Shown: positions 17,201 through 32,200 of the stretch, piece after piece
Layout of the letters: the number at the start of each line of letters is the position of its first letter
How positions within the stretch are numbered: the first letter of the stretch is position 1
Source of the DNA: SIAQ01 sp963767835
Lineage (GTDB): Bacteria > Planctomycetota > Planctomycetia > Gemmatales > Gemmataceae
NCBI GenBank assembly: GCA_963767835.1
Contig: CAVYFY010000008.1
Span: 37,735 to 101,734 of the forward strand
Length of the DNA stretch: 64,000 nucleotides
Direction of reading: 5' to 3'
The notes under the pieces: model-generated
Databases searched by the model: none
What the model was told of the DNA's origin: nothing
Seen by the model: only the letters and a program-made list of their open reading frames with translations
Program-made: the position numbers and the translations under genes

Positions 17201-20200
17201 CCTCGGCAAGTGAATCACTAACCTTCGGCAATGCCACGTGGAACTACAACGGCAGCGTCACGGTGGACACCACCGATCCGGGTTATTTTGTGGGCGGGAT
17301 CATCAAGGTCGGCTCGCAGCGCCTGGTCCTGGAAGGGGAGGGGATTTCCGAGGGGGGCGTGGACATTCGCCAGGGGGTGGTATTCGACAACAACGATAAC
17401 GGCTTGGGGCAGCCCGAATACAACACGGGCATCCCCGGGCAGATGTTCGGCACCACCGTCGAGGCCGGCGCCGGCTTGATGCTCGAGCCCACCCTGGCCA
17501 CACTCAACGGCGGTCTCAGCGTCGGCCCGGCCGTCTGGGCCAATCATCTCACCTTGAACGGCACGGGCAACAGCACCTTCGGCGTCGCGCCGCTGACGTT
17601 GCTTTCCGAGGACAATCTGTGGAGCGGCCCGATCAGCTTGAACACGGCCGTCTCCATCACCTACCAGGGGACGCTCGCGAACACGACCTTGCCCGCCAAT
17701 CCGGTCACGGTCAATTTCGCCGGGCTCACCGGCGCCGCCGGCGCCTTCGATCCCACCATTGATGCGGCCACCACCACCGCCGGCAGCGCGGGCGTGGACG
17801 ATGTCGAAACGCTCACCTTCGGCGGCACGTTCGGCGCCTCCGCCGCAGGCAATCAGTTCACCATGACCGTCTGGGACGGCGTCCATTATTTCACCACCGG
17901 CAACATCCTGTGGAACCCGAACCCCCATACGCTGATCGCCAACATTCAGGCCGCCCTGGCCCTCGATCCCAACCTGGCCAGCACCGAGCTGCTCTTCTCC
18001 GTCGTCAGCCCCACCATCGATATTTCGCCGAACTCGCGCTTGATCGTGCTGGGCAACATCGACGATAACAGCGGCCCGGTCGTCGGCGACAACACCGCGA
18101 GCGCCCTTTCCGGTGGCAGCGATCTCTACATCGCCGGCGGCGGCGAGCTCGATCTCAGCGGCGCCGACACCTATCAAGGAACCACCTACGTCAGTCAGGG
18201 CACTCTCACGCTCGGCAACTCCAACGCCCTCGGGGCCACGGGGACTTCCGCCACGCAATCGCTCGCCCTGACCAACGCCATTGCCGGGCATACGTACTTT
18301 AAGCTGTCCTTCGGCGCCGCTTCGACGGGGGACATTCTCTACACCGGGACCGCCGCCGACGCCGTCGCCATCCAGACTGCGCTGGGGAATCTGGCGGGAA
18401 TCGGCGCCGCCAACGTCGCCGTCACGCAGGCCAACCCTGGCGTTTTCCTGATCGCCTTCAGCGGCACGCCGGCCAGCAGCGGCACGATCCTTAGCCCCTC
18501 CATTGACACCGTGGCCTCCGGCGCCAGCGGCGCCGTCACCGGCACCACCATCGTCGCCGGCACCGAGGGGGGCACCGAAGTCGCCGACAACGCCCAGATC
18601 CAGCTCCAAGGGGGCATCACCGTCAACAACGAACCCCTCGTCGTGCAAGGCCAGGGGAGCAATCGCGAACCGACCGTGCAGACTTTCACCGTCGGCGGCA
18701 ACAATGCCGGCAACTACAGCGCCACCTTCAACGGCCAAACCTATAGCGGCATCAACTACAGCGACAGCGCCGCCCAAATCCAGGCCGACCTGCAAGGCCT
18801 CTCCAGCGTCGGCGGCGCCGGCGGACAGGTCTCCGTCACCGAAACCAGCATCAGCGGCGGCAACAACGACCAGCAACAGCTCGTCATCAACAGCACCGTC
18901 ACCAATCAAACAACCTTCCAGCTAACGTTCGGCCCCACCGCCTACGATCCGAACATCTACACGACCGGGAATATCACCTACGATGCCGCCGACTTCAATG
19001 TCACCGCGATCAATATCTACACCGCCCTCGACGGCCTCAACGACATCGGCGGCATCAGCCCGGTGACCGGCCTCGCCGTCGGCGGCATCACCTCCGTCTC
19101 CGGCAGCATCTACAATGGCGGCCAGCAGTTCACCATTACCTTCCTGGGCGGCCTGGGCGATACCCCTGGCTTGCCGACCATCAATGTGGTCGGCAACACC
19201 GCAATCACAACCACCCATTTGCGCTACGGCTCGCTGCCGACCAAGACCTACCAGGTCGTATTCCTGGGGAGCTTTGCCGGCACGTCCGAACCGGCGCTGA
19301 CGGCTGCAGCGGTCAGCGGCGGCGCGACGGTCAGCCCCCCAACGATCACGCTCACGGGGGGCACCGCCAACGCCACCCCCAATCAATGGTTCTCCAATTT
19401 CCAGGGGACCGGCAACGCGAACTCGGCCATCAACAACGTTCAGGTCTACAACAGCGACACCACCACCCTCGAAAACGCGTCTGGCTCGGTCGTCAGCGTC
19501 TGCGTGGACGCTTCCGATCCGGATGTGATCTATATCGCCACCGCCAGCGGCGGCGCCTGGAAGACCGAGGACGGCGGCTTGACCTGGGTCCCCCTGTTCG
19601 ACGCCGCCTTCGAGCTGGCCAATCCCGCCGTCATGTTCGGCGGCGTCATCACCCAGGATCCCAACCACGTCAACATCCTCTACTACGGCACCGGCCAGGA
19701 TGCCGACTCGCCCGATTCCTATTACGGCACCGGCGTCTATGAATCCACCAACGACGGCGGCTCGTGGAACTTGCTGGTCGGCGCCCAATCGAATGCGGCC
19801 CCCTGGTTCAGCAACACGCCCTTGGGTCTGGGTAACCCCTTCGCCGGCATGACGATCGGCAGCATCATCGCCAATCCGGAACAGACCGGCTCGGTCGTCG
19901 TGACGGCCAATTACTCCGCCAGCTACGGCGACGTCGGCGGCCTGGCCAGCGGATTGAACAACGGCATCTGGGAATATGACGGCACCAACTGGATTCCCAT
20001 CCTGGTGCAGGGGAACTTCACGGAAAACGGCACCACCACGCAGGCCACCGAAACCACCGAAACCGGCACGCTCACCAATGGCAGTCCTACCGTCACCGGC
20101 CTCTCCGATACCACCCCGCTCCTCGTCGGCGAAGAAGTCAGCGGGACCGGCATTCCTGTCGGCACCACCATCCTCTCGATCGACAGCATGACTCAAGTCA

Positions 20201-23200
20201 CTTTGACCAACAACGCCACGGTCACCGGGAGCGAGATGCTGACCTTCAGCACCGGGCCGTACACCAACATCATCAGCAACATCGTCACGACCAACCTCTA
20301 CCTCGGCATGTTCGTGTCCTGCGCGGGCTGCGGCCTGCCCGCCGGCACCACCATCACGGACATCGGCCCCGATGCAGCCACGGGCCTTGCCGCCAACTCC
20401 ATCGCCCTCAGCAATGACCCGACGCTTCCCCAGCCGCCAGTTTCGGCCACGTATCCGTTTATCTTCACGACCAGTCCGCTGGCGGACTGGGCCAATGACA
20501 ACTTTTCCTCGCTAGTTTACGAGCCAGGGGGCCCGCTTATGGTCGCCATCAGTTCGCTCGACGGCGGCGGAAGTCCGGATTTCGGCATCTATACCACTCA
20601 GATCAATCCGGCCCCTCTCGACTTCTTCGCCGGCACCGGTGGCGGCCCTTGGATCTTTTCGAACAATAACGGTTTCAACATGGGGGAGGCCAACCAGTTC
20701 GGTTCGTCTGGCACGCCCATTCTTCCGTACGTGAACTCCTACGCGACCTCCGGTACGATCATGCTCGCCGGCAATGGCGGCTCGTACTACGCCGGCATCT
20801 CGGCGGTCGGGACGTTCGACGGTCAGCTGTTCGACGTGCAATCGCTGGGGACCGGCAGCTGGGCCGGCGTTGCCGACTCGCTCACCTATGGCTCGCCCGA
20901 TCTGGACAACATCCCCAACTATATGGGCTTTGCGGGTTGGTATGCGAACGCCATTGCTGATTTTGGCACCGATGTTTTCGTGGGTGGCACCGACGCGAAC
21001 CTGGGCGGCTTTGTACTGATGAGCAGCGACTACGGCGCCACCTGGAGCATCATTGCCGAGGGCGGCGCGACCCCCACGATCGATGGCCCGTTCACCGGCG
21101 TCCGCTCACTGGAAGCGACCTCGACCACCCTTTACGCCGCGACCGACGGCGGCCTGTGGACCTACGATATTGCCAGCGGCACCTGGAGCGACATCACTGG
21201 CAACCTCGGCAACGCCCAGTTCGTCAGCGCCTCGGCTGACCCCAGCAACCCCGACATCGCTTTGGCCAGCGGCCACAGCATCGGCGCCGCTCAATACAAC
21301 GTTTCGGGTGCCACCGGCACACAAACCTGGAGCCAGGTCACCGGCGCCGCCGGCACCATCGGGGGCAACACCGCCGTCGGCATCAACGGCTACAGCAGCC
21401 TGGGCGGTCAAATCGAATACGATCCAGCCAATCCAGCCGATGCCTGGTTCTACGAGGCCGGCAACCTGATGCTTTCCACCGACGCCAACAGCCCAAACCC
21501 GACTTTTACCTCGATGCTGGCCACCGCCGCCGTGCCCGTCGTCCCCTTCGCCCTCGACCCCAACAACTCCCAGCGTGTCGTCGTCGGCGACACGAACTTG
21601 CTGGAGGAAACCACCAACCTGGGCGCCTCCTGGAGCAGCCTTTCCTCGGCCGCGAGTTATCCAGCCATCAACATCACCTCACTGGCGATTGCCGATTTCC
21701 AGGGGCAGTACCAGGCCGATCCAAGCTTCGCGAACCTGCCCGACAATCCGCCCAACACTGTGGATTCCAGCACGATCTACATCACGAACGGCAGCGGCGT
21801 GTATGTGACCAAGAACGGCGGGGTGTCGTGGTCGGGCAACCGCGCGCCCTCCATTGGAAACACCACGATCGCGCAACTCGTCGTCGATCCGGCCGATCGC
21901 GACACCGTCTTTGCCGTCACCATCGGGACATCGGGCAGCAACGGCACGGGGCACGTATTCGAAAGCACCAACGCCGGCCAAACCTGGACCGACATCACCG
22001 GCGGCGTCAATGGACTTGCCGATGCTTCCGTCTGGACGCTGGCGATCGATCCGCGCAACAGCAACATCTACGTTGGCACCGAGACCGGCGTCTGCGAGCT
22101 CGCCGGCGGCCAGCTCACCGGCGCCAATAACTGGGTCCGCTTCGGCGCCGGCCTCCCCTTCGTGCAGGTGCGCGACATCGAGATCAACACCAACGCCAAC
22201 ACGCTCACCATCGCGACCTATGGCCGCGGCATGTACCAGTATTACCTGGACGACACCCAGGCGGACGCCGGCGCCTTCCGGCGCTGAGCGGCGACGACAC
22301 CTGGACCGGGCCAGTGACGCTCGTGGGCCCCACCACCATTGGCGCCAACGGATCGCAGGCGCTTCAGGACGGTTTCTCCGGCGCTACCCTCACCATCACC
22401 GGCGCCATCCGCGACGCCGTGCCCACGCTCGGCAACACGATCACCAAGATCGGCGGCGGCGATCTGGCCTTCGCCGGCGCCAACACCTATGCCGGCGTCA
22501 CCCTGGTCTCGGCCGGCAATCTGATCGTGCAAAACCCCAGCGCCCTGGGCGCCGCCGGCACGCCGGGATCCCAGATCCTTTTCCTTCAGGATGTGGTGCC
22601 CAACATCACGCAGTTCACTCTTTCGTATCACGGCGCGAGCACGTCCACGACGACGATCACTTATACCGGCAGCGGGGCGACCGATGCCGCCAGCATCGCT
22701 GCGGCGCTGGCCGCCGGCTTTTTGCCCGCGGGAGGCACCGTGGTCAGCGTGACGGCGGACCCGACCGACACCATGTTCACCATTGTCCTGGGCGGCACGC
22801 TCACCAGCTCGATTCAGCCGTTGCTCACCGTCAGCGTCACGGCGGGGACCGGCGCGGGCTTTGGGGCCGAGGCCGGCAGCACCTGGGTCCGTGCCGGCGC
22901 CGCCCTCGAGCTCGAGTCCAGCCTCAACCTCGAGCCGATCACCCTCAATGGCAACGGCATTCAGCCCCCCAACAACGGCCACTTTACCGGCGCTCTGGTC
23001 AACGTCGCCAATAACCATTCCTACACCGGCACGATCACCCTCAACACCAATGCCACCATCGGCGTGACCAGCGGCGCCTTGACCATCGACCCTGCCAGCC
23101 CCGCCGCCGGCATCATCGACGGCGGCACTGTCAGCACGGCCTACAGCCTCACCAAGGAAGGGGCCGGCACGCTCGTCCTCGCCAGTCCGGACACCTACCA

Positions 23201-26200
23201 GGGCAACACCTACGTCACCACCGGCGTCCTCGAAGTCGAAAACAACAACGCCCTCGGCAGCGGCACCATCACCGTTGTCGATGACGGCGCCCAACTCGAA
23301 TTGCAAGCCCCCACCGGCAGCAGCGGCTTGACCATGCCCGCCAACGACACGCTCTATCTGTCCGGCATCGGCGTCGGCACGACCAACGCCAGCGCCGGCG
23401 CCTGCGCAACCAGGGGGGCGCCAACACCTGGCTGGGTCTGGTTTACCTGTCCTCGGTGGAAAACTTCTCCTCGGCCACCAGCCCCGCCGGGGTGGTCGCG
23501 ATCCATGTCGATCCAGGCGACAGGCTCACGCTCCCCAACACCATTGCCGAAGGGCTGCCCCCGATTCCCCCCGGCGGCGCCCCAACCACCGTCGGCACGC
23601 CGGCCAGCAGCGGCCTGGCGGAGGTCGGCACGGGCACCCTCGTCCTGGCCGGCAATAATACCTTCACCGGCGGGACCTACGTCGGTTACACGTTCGGCAA
23701 CGTCAACGACACCGGCGCCACCGCCGCCGGCCTGCCCGGCGGCGTCATTGACGCCCAGAGCAACAACGCCCTCGGCACCGACCAAAATGCCGAAGTCCAG
23801 CGCATCGTCACCTACGATCCGCCGGGCGGCGCCGACACCTTCACGTTGACCTTTGACGGCCAAACCACCACCACGGCCCGGACCTCGGGCACCAGCGCCG
23901 CCGTCATCCAGAGCGACCTGAACGCGCTGTCCTCCCTCAGCCTGGCAATCACCGGAACGACGACGGCCGGCAGCGCCGTCGTCACCAATCTCCAAAGCGG
24001 CGGTCAGCCGTTGAGCAGCATCACGCTGCTCCAGGTCGGCATGCCGGTCACCGGAGCCCACCTCACGGGCGGCCCCTACTACATCGCCTCGATCCAGAGC
24101 ATCTCCCAGATCACGCTCACCACCGGCGTCGGCGTGACGGCGGGCACGAGTGCGGCCATCAGCCTCGGCGACGTCACCGTCACCAGCGCCACCGTGTACA
24201 ACGGCTTGAACGAGGTGCAGACGGTCACGCTGAGCAATCCGACGTCGCTACAGAATTCGCCGACCTCGCTGAGCGCCTCCGCCGGCAGCGCGGCGAGCAA
24301 TCCCGGCGCCAATCTCAATCCCTCGCTGGTTCTCAGCGGCACGCTCACCACCGGCAGCGCCACCGTGGCAAGCCTGCCCAACACCAACTCCCTGCAAAAC
24401 GGCACGCTCACCACGGGCAGCGCCATCGTCACCAATCTCACCAGCACCAGCCCGCTGTTCCTCGGTGAGCTGGTGACCGGGACCGGCATCCCGGCCAATA
24501 CCACGATCCTCGCCATCAACGGCGCCACCACGATCACCTTGAGCGCCAGCGCCACGGCCAGCGGCGTCAAAGCGCTGACGTTCACGCAGACCGGCCTGTA
24601 CGTCGGCGAGCCGGTGAGCGGGACCGGCATCCCGGCGAACACCACGATTTTGGCGATCAACAGCGCCGCTTCCACGGTCACCTTGAGCGCCAACGCCACA
24701 GCCAGCGGCGTCAAGGCGCTCACCTTCACGCAGACCTACTACTACGAAGTCAGCGCCGTGACGCCGCTGGGCGAAAGCGTGCCGACCGCGCAGCATGCGG
24801 TCACGACCGGCGCCATCGCGCTGATGGCCGGGTCAACCACGAACAACAGCTTTTCGGTCACGCTGACGACCGGCTCCGCTTCGTCGCTGGTGGGCATGGT
24901 CGTGTCGGGGCCCGGCATTCCTTTGGGAACCACGGTGACGGCGAACGCCGCCGGCAGCACGAGCGTGACGCTGAGCAACCAGGCCACTGCCACCGCCGCC
25001 AGCGTGATCCTCACATTCACGCCGACCAGCGCCAATCTGAACCTGGCGGCGAATCTGTCATGGTCCGCGGTTGCGGGCGCCACGAGCTACAACATCTATC
25101 GGTCCCTGAATTCAGGCGTTTTTGCCCAGGCGAGGATCTACTCGGTCAGCGCCCCGGCGACGACCTACACCGATCTCGGCCCGGTGTCGCTGTCCGCCCC
25201 GACCAGCGTGACCGCGACCACGATCACGACGGGGGCCGGCGGAAGCCTTAACCCGAACACGCCGTATTATTACGTGGTGACCGCGGTCGGGGTCGCCGGC
25301 GAGACGCTGGCCAGTTTCGAGGCCACCGCAACCACCGGCACGGGCGCCAGCGACAACCTGACCATCAATCTGGCCTGGAACCCGGTCCTGGGAGCGACCA
25401 GCTACAACGTCTACCGCTCCGTGACCTCGGGCGATTACACCGATTCCCTGTTGGCAAACACTACCGCCACGGCCTACACGGACGACGGCAGCATTGCGCT
25501 GAGCAACGTCACGCCGCCGACGGATGCGTTCGCGATGCCGTCGCTGCTCACCGCCGCTCTCGGCGCCGGCGGCAGCCTGGAACCCGCGACCTCCTATTAC
25601 TATGCCGTCAGCGCGATCGGCGCCAATGGCGAGAGCGTCATCAACACGTATCCGAAGGTCACAACCAGCAGTGCCGCCCTGGGCGAGCTGAAGGTGGCCT
25701 TGACCTGGACCTCCGAGGATAGCGCGACCGGATACAACATCTATCGCTCGACCCTGCCGATCAATCAGTCCGACCTTTCCAACGACCTGATCGCTCATGT
25801 CAATGGCGGCACGGCCACGGGCTACACCGACTCCGGCGCTACGCTCAGCCTGCAGGGCACTGCGGCCGCCGCCAGCGCAACCATCACCGATGTCGCGAGC
25901 GCTTACTTGCTGGCGCCCGGCATGTCGGTCTCCGGCGCCACGCTCACGGGCGGGCCCTATTACATCGTGTCGGTGAACAACACCCTCAACTCGATTACGC
26001 TGAATTCCGGAACCGGCGTGACCGCGGGCGCCGTACCGTTGACCTTCAACGCGATCTCCAGCGCCACGCCGCCGACGCAGACTCAATTCAGCGTCAGCTT
26101 CAATCTCAACCTGCCGGGCAAAACGACGGCTGGCAGCACCAGCATGACGAACGTCACCAACGCAAGCACGCTGTTGACCGCCGGCATGACTGTCACCGGG

Positions 26201-29200
26201 ACCAATATTCAGGCGGGTACGACCATCGTCAGCGTTTCCGGCACGACGGTGACCCTCAGCCTTCCCGCCGAATCGACTTTGGCGGCGCCGGTGCCCTTCA
26301 CGTTCGGCAGTCCGGCGATCAGCTACACCGGCAATGCCGCCACCGACGCCGCCAACATTCAGTCGGCCTTGCAAGCCCTGAGCACCGTCGGGGCCGGCAA
26401 CATTACCGTCAGCGCCGACGCCAGCGACACGGTCTTCACCGTCTCCTTCCAGGGCGTCCTCTCCGACGCCCAGCAGAACCTGGTCAGCATGATCGTGCTG
26501 CACAGCACCGCCGGCGCGAGCTCGGCCGAGGTCACTCCGGGCGACGGCGGGGCCAGCTATGTCTATACCGTGCACTTTGTCGGCGGAGCTGCCCTCACGC
26601 CGCTCGCCGCTCAGCCGCTCATCACCATCAACAAGTCGTCCGCGACTTCCGCCCTCAGCGCCGGCTCCAGCGAAGTGGCGACCGGCGGCTTCACCACGCT
26701 CGTCTACACCGGCTCAACCCTCGCGCTCGACGGCGATCCCACCAGCGTCGGCCATTCGATTACGCTGCCGACCAGCACCACCATCGCCCTGAACGGCTCG
26801 GGCGTCGGCGGCGAGGGGGCGCTCTATAACGCGACGGGCAACAACACCCTGCCTTGGGATCCCAACAGCACGCTGCCGCAACTGCCGATCGGCGCCCTGC
26901 CGAGCGTCATTCTGCAATCGAGCAGCTACATCGGCGCCGTTGCCAACACACGCCTGAACATCACCGGCACCGTGGCCGATCCTATGGCGGAATCGAGCAC
27001 CGAACCGATCACCTATACCGACCCGACGACACTGCCCAGCAGCCTCACCAAAGTCGGCGCCGGCGCGGTCATCCTCAATCCCGCCGCCACCACCGGCAAC
27101 ACGTTCACCGGCACGGTCAACGTCAATGCCGGCGACCTCAACATTCAGAGCAGCCATGCCCTCGGCTACAACACGTCGGCGGTGCAGGACATTCTCGTTG
27201 GCGCCACCGGCAACTTCAAGCTGGACTTCAATAGCTCCACGCTGACCGTCTCCATCCCGGTTGCCTCCTCGGCTGCCACGGTGCAGGCGGACATCAATGC
27301 CTTGCCCAATATCAGCAATGGCGGCGGCAGCGTCACCGTGAGCAAGTCGGGGAACCATTTCTACGTCTACTTCAATAACCCCGCCGGCGCCCGGGCTCCG
27401 ATCCGCTGGCCTACGTCGCCCAGAACCTGCTCGGTTACCAGAATATCTCCGGGACAGGCGTTGTGTCTTTGACAACGCTGATCGCGGGGGGCGCCAGCAC
27501 CACCAACGTCTCCGCCACCGGCATCGCCGCCACTTTGCAGCTGCAAAACGCCGCTGGCAACGGCAGCGGCTTCACCGAGTCCTCCGGCAAGGCCCTCAAC
27601 CTGAGCAACGCAGGCTTCACAGGCAACAGCGCACCGATCAACCTCACTGGCACCACCGTCAGCGGCAGCCCCGTCATCACCAATATCTCCAGCACCAGCC
27701 AACTCGTGCCTGGCATGGCGGTCAGCGGCGCCAACATCCCGGCCGGCGCGGTCATCGTTTCCGTGGATAGCGCCAGTCAGGTCACTCTCGATGTCAACGC
27801 CAGCGCTGCTGCGAGCGGCACGCCGTTCACTTTCAATGCCGTCTCCGGCGCCCTCGAAAATGTCCTCGGCGCCAACACCTGGGGCTCAAGCGCGGTCACC
27901 TTCGCTACCAATACCACCATTGGCGTCGATGATACCTCCACGCTAACCATCAGTCAGTCGATCGGCGATGGCGGCCTAGGCTTCGGCGCCGCCAAGCTCG
28001 GCGCCGGCACGCTGCAGTACATCGGCAACGCCAACAACACCTACACCGGCACGACCGACGTCCTCCTGGGCACGCTCAATCTTTCCAAGGCCAATAACGG
28101 CACCGCGCTCGCCGGCAACCTTTACGTCGGCAGCCCCGATTACCTGCAGCAAACCCAGACCCTCACCTTCAACAACTTCGCCAACGGCGACACGTACGAG
28201 CTTACCTTCGATGGCCAAACGACCGGCGCGATCACTTATCTCGGCGGTGTTGCCGTGGACGCCACCAGCATCGCGAGCTTTCTGAACAATCTGGCAATCA
28301 TCACGGGGAACTTCGCCGCCGGCAGCACGCCATTCAGCGTCACGCAGGTCGGCAGCACCAACAGCTTCATGGTCACGCTGGGCGGCGTCCTGAACGGCAC
28401 GGCGTGGCCGGAGATTCTCGGCTACCCGGTGGCCACGGCGAGCGGCACGGGGACGATCGGCACGGTTCTCGGCGCGACCACGCCGGCGCCTGTGGGCGTC
28501 CTCAATTCGGTCATCGTCAACGAGCTGGCCGGCTCAATTAACGAGATCGTCTCCACCGCAACCGTCACCATTGTGGACGACGGCGTACTGAATCTGCTTG
28601 CCAGCGCGCAGCAGGCCGTCGCCGCCCTCAACATGACCGCCGGCGACATGGTTCTGGCCAACGGCAGCATTTTGACGCTCGCCGGCCCTGGCTTGACCGC
28701 CCCGGTTGCCGCCGGCTCCGATGGTACCGGCATGGCCATCATCCAAGAAGCCACCACGCCTGACGGCACCGGCGAGATCAACCTCGGCGCCAACGGCCAC
28801 CTCTTCACGATCACTCACGGCGCCTCCGCCAGCGTCACCACCGACCTCGACATCAGCGCCATCATCATCGGCAGCGCCGGCAATGCGGTCACGGCTATCA
28901 CCAAGGTCGGCGCCGGCCGGCTCGAGCTCAGCAATCAGGACACCTACGGCGGCCTAACCCAGATCAACAATGGCGACGTGCAGGTCGATTCCCTGCAAGA
29001 GCAGATCATCACCTTCGGCGGCAGCGTGGCCAACAACAACACCTTCACGCTCATCTACGACGATCCCTCCGCCAACGGCAGCACCGCCAGCACGAGCCCA
29101 ATCACCACCAGCTCGATCATCTACTCAAGCACCGGCGCCACCACGGCCAGCCGCATTCAGGACGCCCTGAACCAGGCGCTCGTCGGCTCGACCTCCGGAC

Positions 29201-32200
29201 CGGTGACCGTCAGCGTGATCGGCACCGGCGTCTTCTCCGTCGCCTTCGCCGGCGTGTTCGGCATCAATGTCATACCGCTGACCTTGACGGGCATTTCCGG
29301 CAATTTCACCGGCACCTTCATTAACAGCGTCAGCAACATCGGCAACGTCGTACTGGCGGGCGGCGGATCGCTGAGCGGTACCGGCAGCGTCGGCACGGGC
29401 AGCACCACCACGCCGGCCGTCCAGGGCCCCACCGCTGTGAGCTCTCCCATCACCGCCGCGGCCTGGGCCGGCAACTTCGCCACCATCACGGCGGCCAACG
29501 GCTTCAGCGTCAGCCAGACCGTGGTCGTCAGCGGCGTGGCCCCTATCGGCTATGACGGCGTGTTCACCGTCACCGCTGCCACGTCCACCACGTTCTCCTA
29601 CGCCCTTTCCGCCAATCCTGGCGCCGGATCGACCTTCGGCGCCGCCGCCCTCGTTGGCACGGTCAACCCCGGCGACAACGGAACAAGCGTCCCCGGCACG
29701 CTGCAAACCACCGGCAACGCCGCCTGGACTCCCAGCACGCAGTTCTGGGTCGATCTCACCAACACGAGCAACACCCATCCCACCCCCATCATCGGCGCCG
29801 ATTACGACACCTACTTTGTCAACGGCAATGTTAATCTCGGCTCCGGCAACAACGCCAACAGCACCAGCAGCAATGTCGGCACGCTGCTCACCGGAACCGT
29901 CGGCGCCAACATTCACGTCGGCGATTCCTTCACCATTCTCCAGGTGCCCTCCACCGACACCATCACCGGCAACTTCACGGAAATGATCCACGGCGTCCAG
30001 GTCGGCATCGGACCCGAAAGCGCCGGCTTCGCGACCGATTCGCTCTTCATCGGCCTGAACAAGTTCTACGTCACTTACTTTGCCCACAGTGTCGTCCTCA
30101 CCCGCGCCCTCATCAACGACACGGTGATCGTCACGCCGATCGCCAACCCGGTCTACGGCCAAAACGTCACCTACACCGCCACGGTCGTTCCCGAGCTCGG
30201 CGCCCCGATCCCCGACACGGCATCCAACGATCCGACGGCCGGCATCATTTTCACCGACGTCGAAACGGGCGAAGTCTACACCACGACCGTGACGAACGGC
30301 ACGGCCACCTTCCAGCCGCAAACGCAGTTGGGCGCCACCGGCCCGGTCGGACTCTGGGCGCCGGGCAGCCTGCACCAGATCACCGCGGATTTCGGCGATG
30401 CGCTCGTTTATTCCGCCGGCGAATCGTATCCGGCGAATTTCGACGGCACCACCACCGCGGGCAGCCCCACCGTAACGATCACCGGCGCCGGCCTCGGCGC
30501 ACAAACGCTGGCCGCGGGCATGAATATTTCCGGCCCCGGCATTCCCGCAGGGGACACCATCGCTTCCGTAGTGGGCAGCACCGTCACTCTCAACGCGAAC
30601 GCCACGGCAACCGAGACGAACGTGCCGTTCAGTGTGGGCCCGCAATCCGCGCTGACGGGAACCACCACGTCGGGAAGCACCACGGTGACCGGGCTTCTGA
30701 ACACGAGTGCTCTGGCTGTCGGCATGAGCATCAGCGGCACGGGCATTCCCGCGGGGGACAGCATCGCGTCGATCCCGAGCCTCAGCTCGATCACGTTAGC
30801 CTCACCTGCAAGCAGCGGCGGCAGTCCCGTGCTCACCTTCGGTCCGGTCTGGGCCATGAACATGCCGGGCGACACCACCCTTGGCGGCACGTCGATCGTG
30901 AATCTGCCGAGCAACAATCAGCTCGTCGCGGGCATGGCCGTCACCGGCCCGGGCATCCCCGCCAACACCTTCATCGCGTCCGTCAGCGGCTTGACGTCGA
31001 TCACCCTGACGAACGCGGCGACCGTCACGGCGGCGAGCGTGAACCTGGTTTTCGCCCAGGTCGTGCAGAAGGGGAGCGTCCAGATCACGACGACGCTGCC
31101 GGCAAGCTCCGTTTACGGCCAACCGCAAACCTTCACCGTTACGATCGCGTCCAATCCGCCGACCAGCGTGCCCGGCGCCGCGCAGCCGACCGTGAACAGC
31201 AGCACGATTTCGATCTCGGTGGACGGCGGCGCGGCGATCGCGCCGATCAGCGTGAGCGGCCAGGTCGCCACGTTCATTTTGCCGTCAACCTTGAACGTCA
31301 ACACCAGTCCGCACACCGTGACCATCAGCTACACGGGCGACGCCAATTACAGCGCCAATTCCAGCGCACCGACGATTGCGATTACGCCGCGCACCTCGCA
31401 GATCGGCATCACGGCGAATCCGACTACTTCCGCGGTGGGCCAGCCGGTGACATTCAACATCCAGGTGTCGCCGGTCACGCCGCCGGCCTTTGCGGGCAAT
31501 GCCGCGGAGGGAACCGTCAATGTGTACGACGGCAACCCCACGCTGCCGCCCACGACGACCACCGCCGCTTTCAACATCCCGGCCCTGCTCGCGCCCCTGT
31601 GTTGATCGCAGTTGCTTCCACCACAGGGATGGCGGCGGGGCAATTCCTGTATATGAGCGACGGCACGCATTCGATTGTCGCCGCCATCGGCTCGGTCGTC
31701 GACGGCACGCACGTCAACATTCAGACGTCAACAATCGTTGCCGGCAGCGCCGGAAATACGATGGCCAGCGGCGCGGCGGTCGTCCTCAGCGACTTGCTCG
31801 ACCCGGCGACCACCAGCAGTCAGTTCGCCATCCCCAGCGTCGGCAACCAGGTTGCCATCAACGTCGCAAGCACCGCCTGGATCACTACGGGCGAATATCT
31901 CAACATCAGTGACGGCGTGAATACCATCATTGCCCAGGTCATCAGCACCGGCAGCGGCACGGCGACGATTCAGACCACGGAAGTCCTGGCGGGCACGGGA
32001 CCGAATATGGCCGCGGGCGCCAGCGTCGTCCTGGCGACCAATCCCGCCACCGGACTCGCGACCTTTGTTACCTCCAGCCTGGCGTTCGGCACGCACCCGA
32101 TCTACACCGTCTTCACCGACGGCGGCTATAACGGCGCCGACCTCGATTACACCGGCGGCAGCGCCAACGATAACAGCCTCAACTTCACGGTTCAGGCCGG

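Noticed and set aside
17218..18909. Long antisense ORF of 563 codons inside the giant gene, and similar ones at 25112-26575, 29125-30645 and 31728-33419
   Set aside because: They are Gly/Ala/Arg/Asp-rich shadows of the GC-rich repetitive sense strand, with no domain pattern and no ribosome sites.
22260..22320. Position 22287 as the true end of a separate 2,676-residue protein
   Set aside because: The next frame continues at once with ALSGDDTWTGP-type repeat text and has no start signal, so a lost base is the better explanation.
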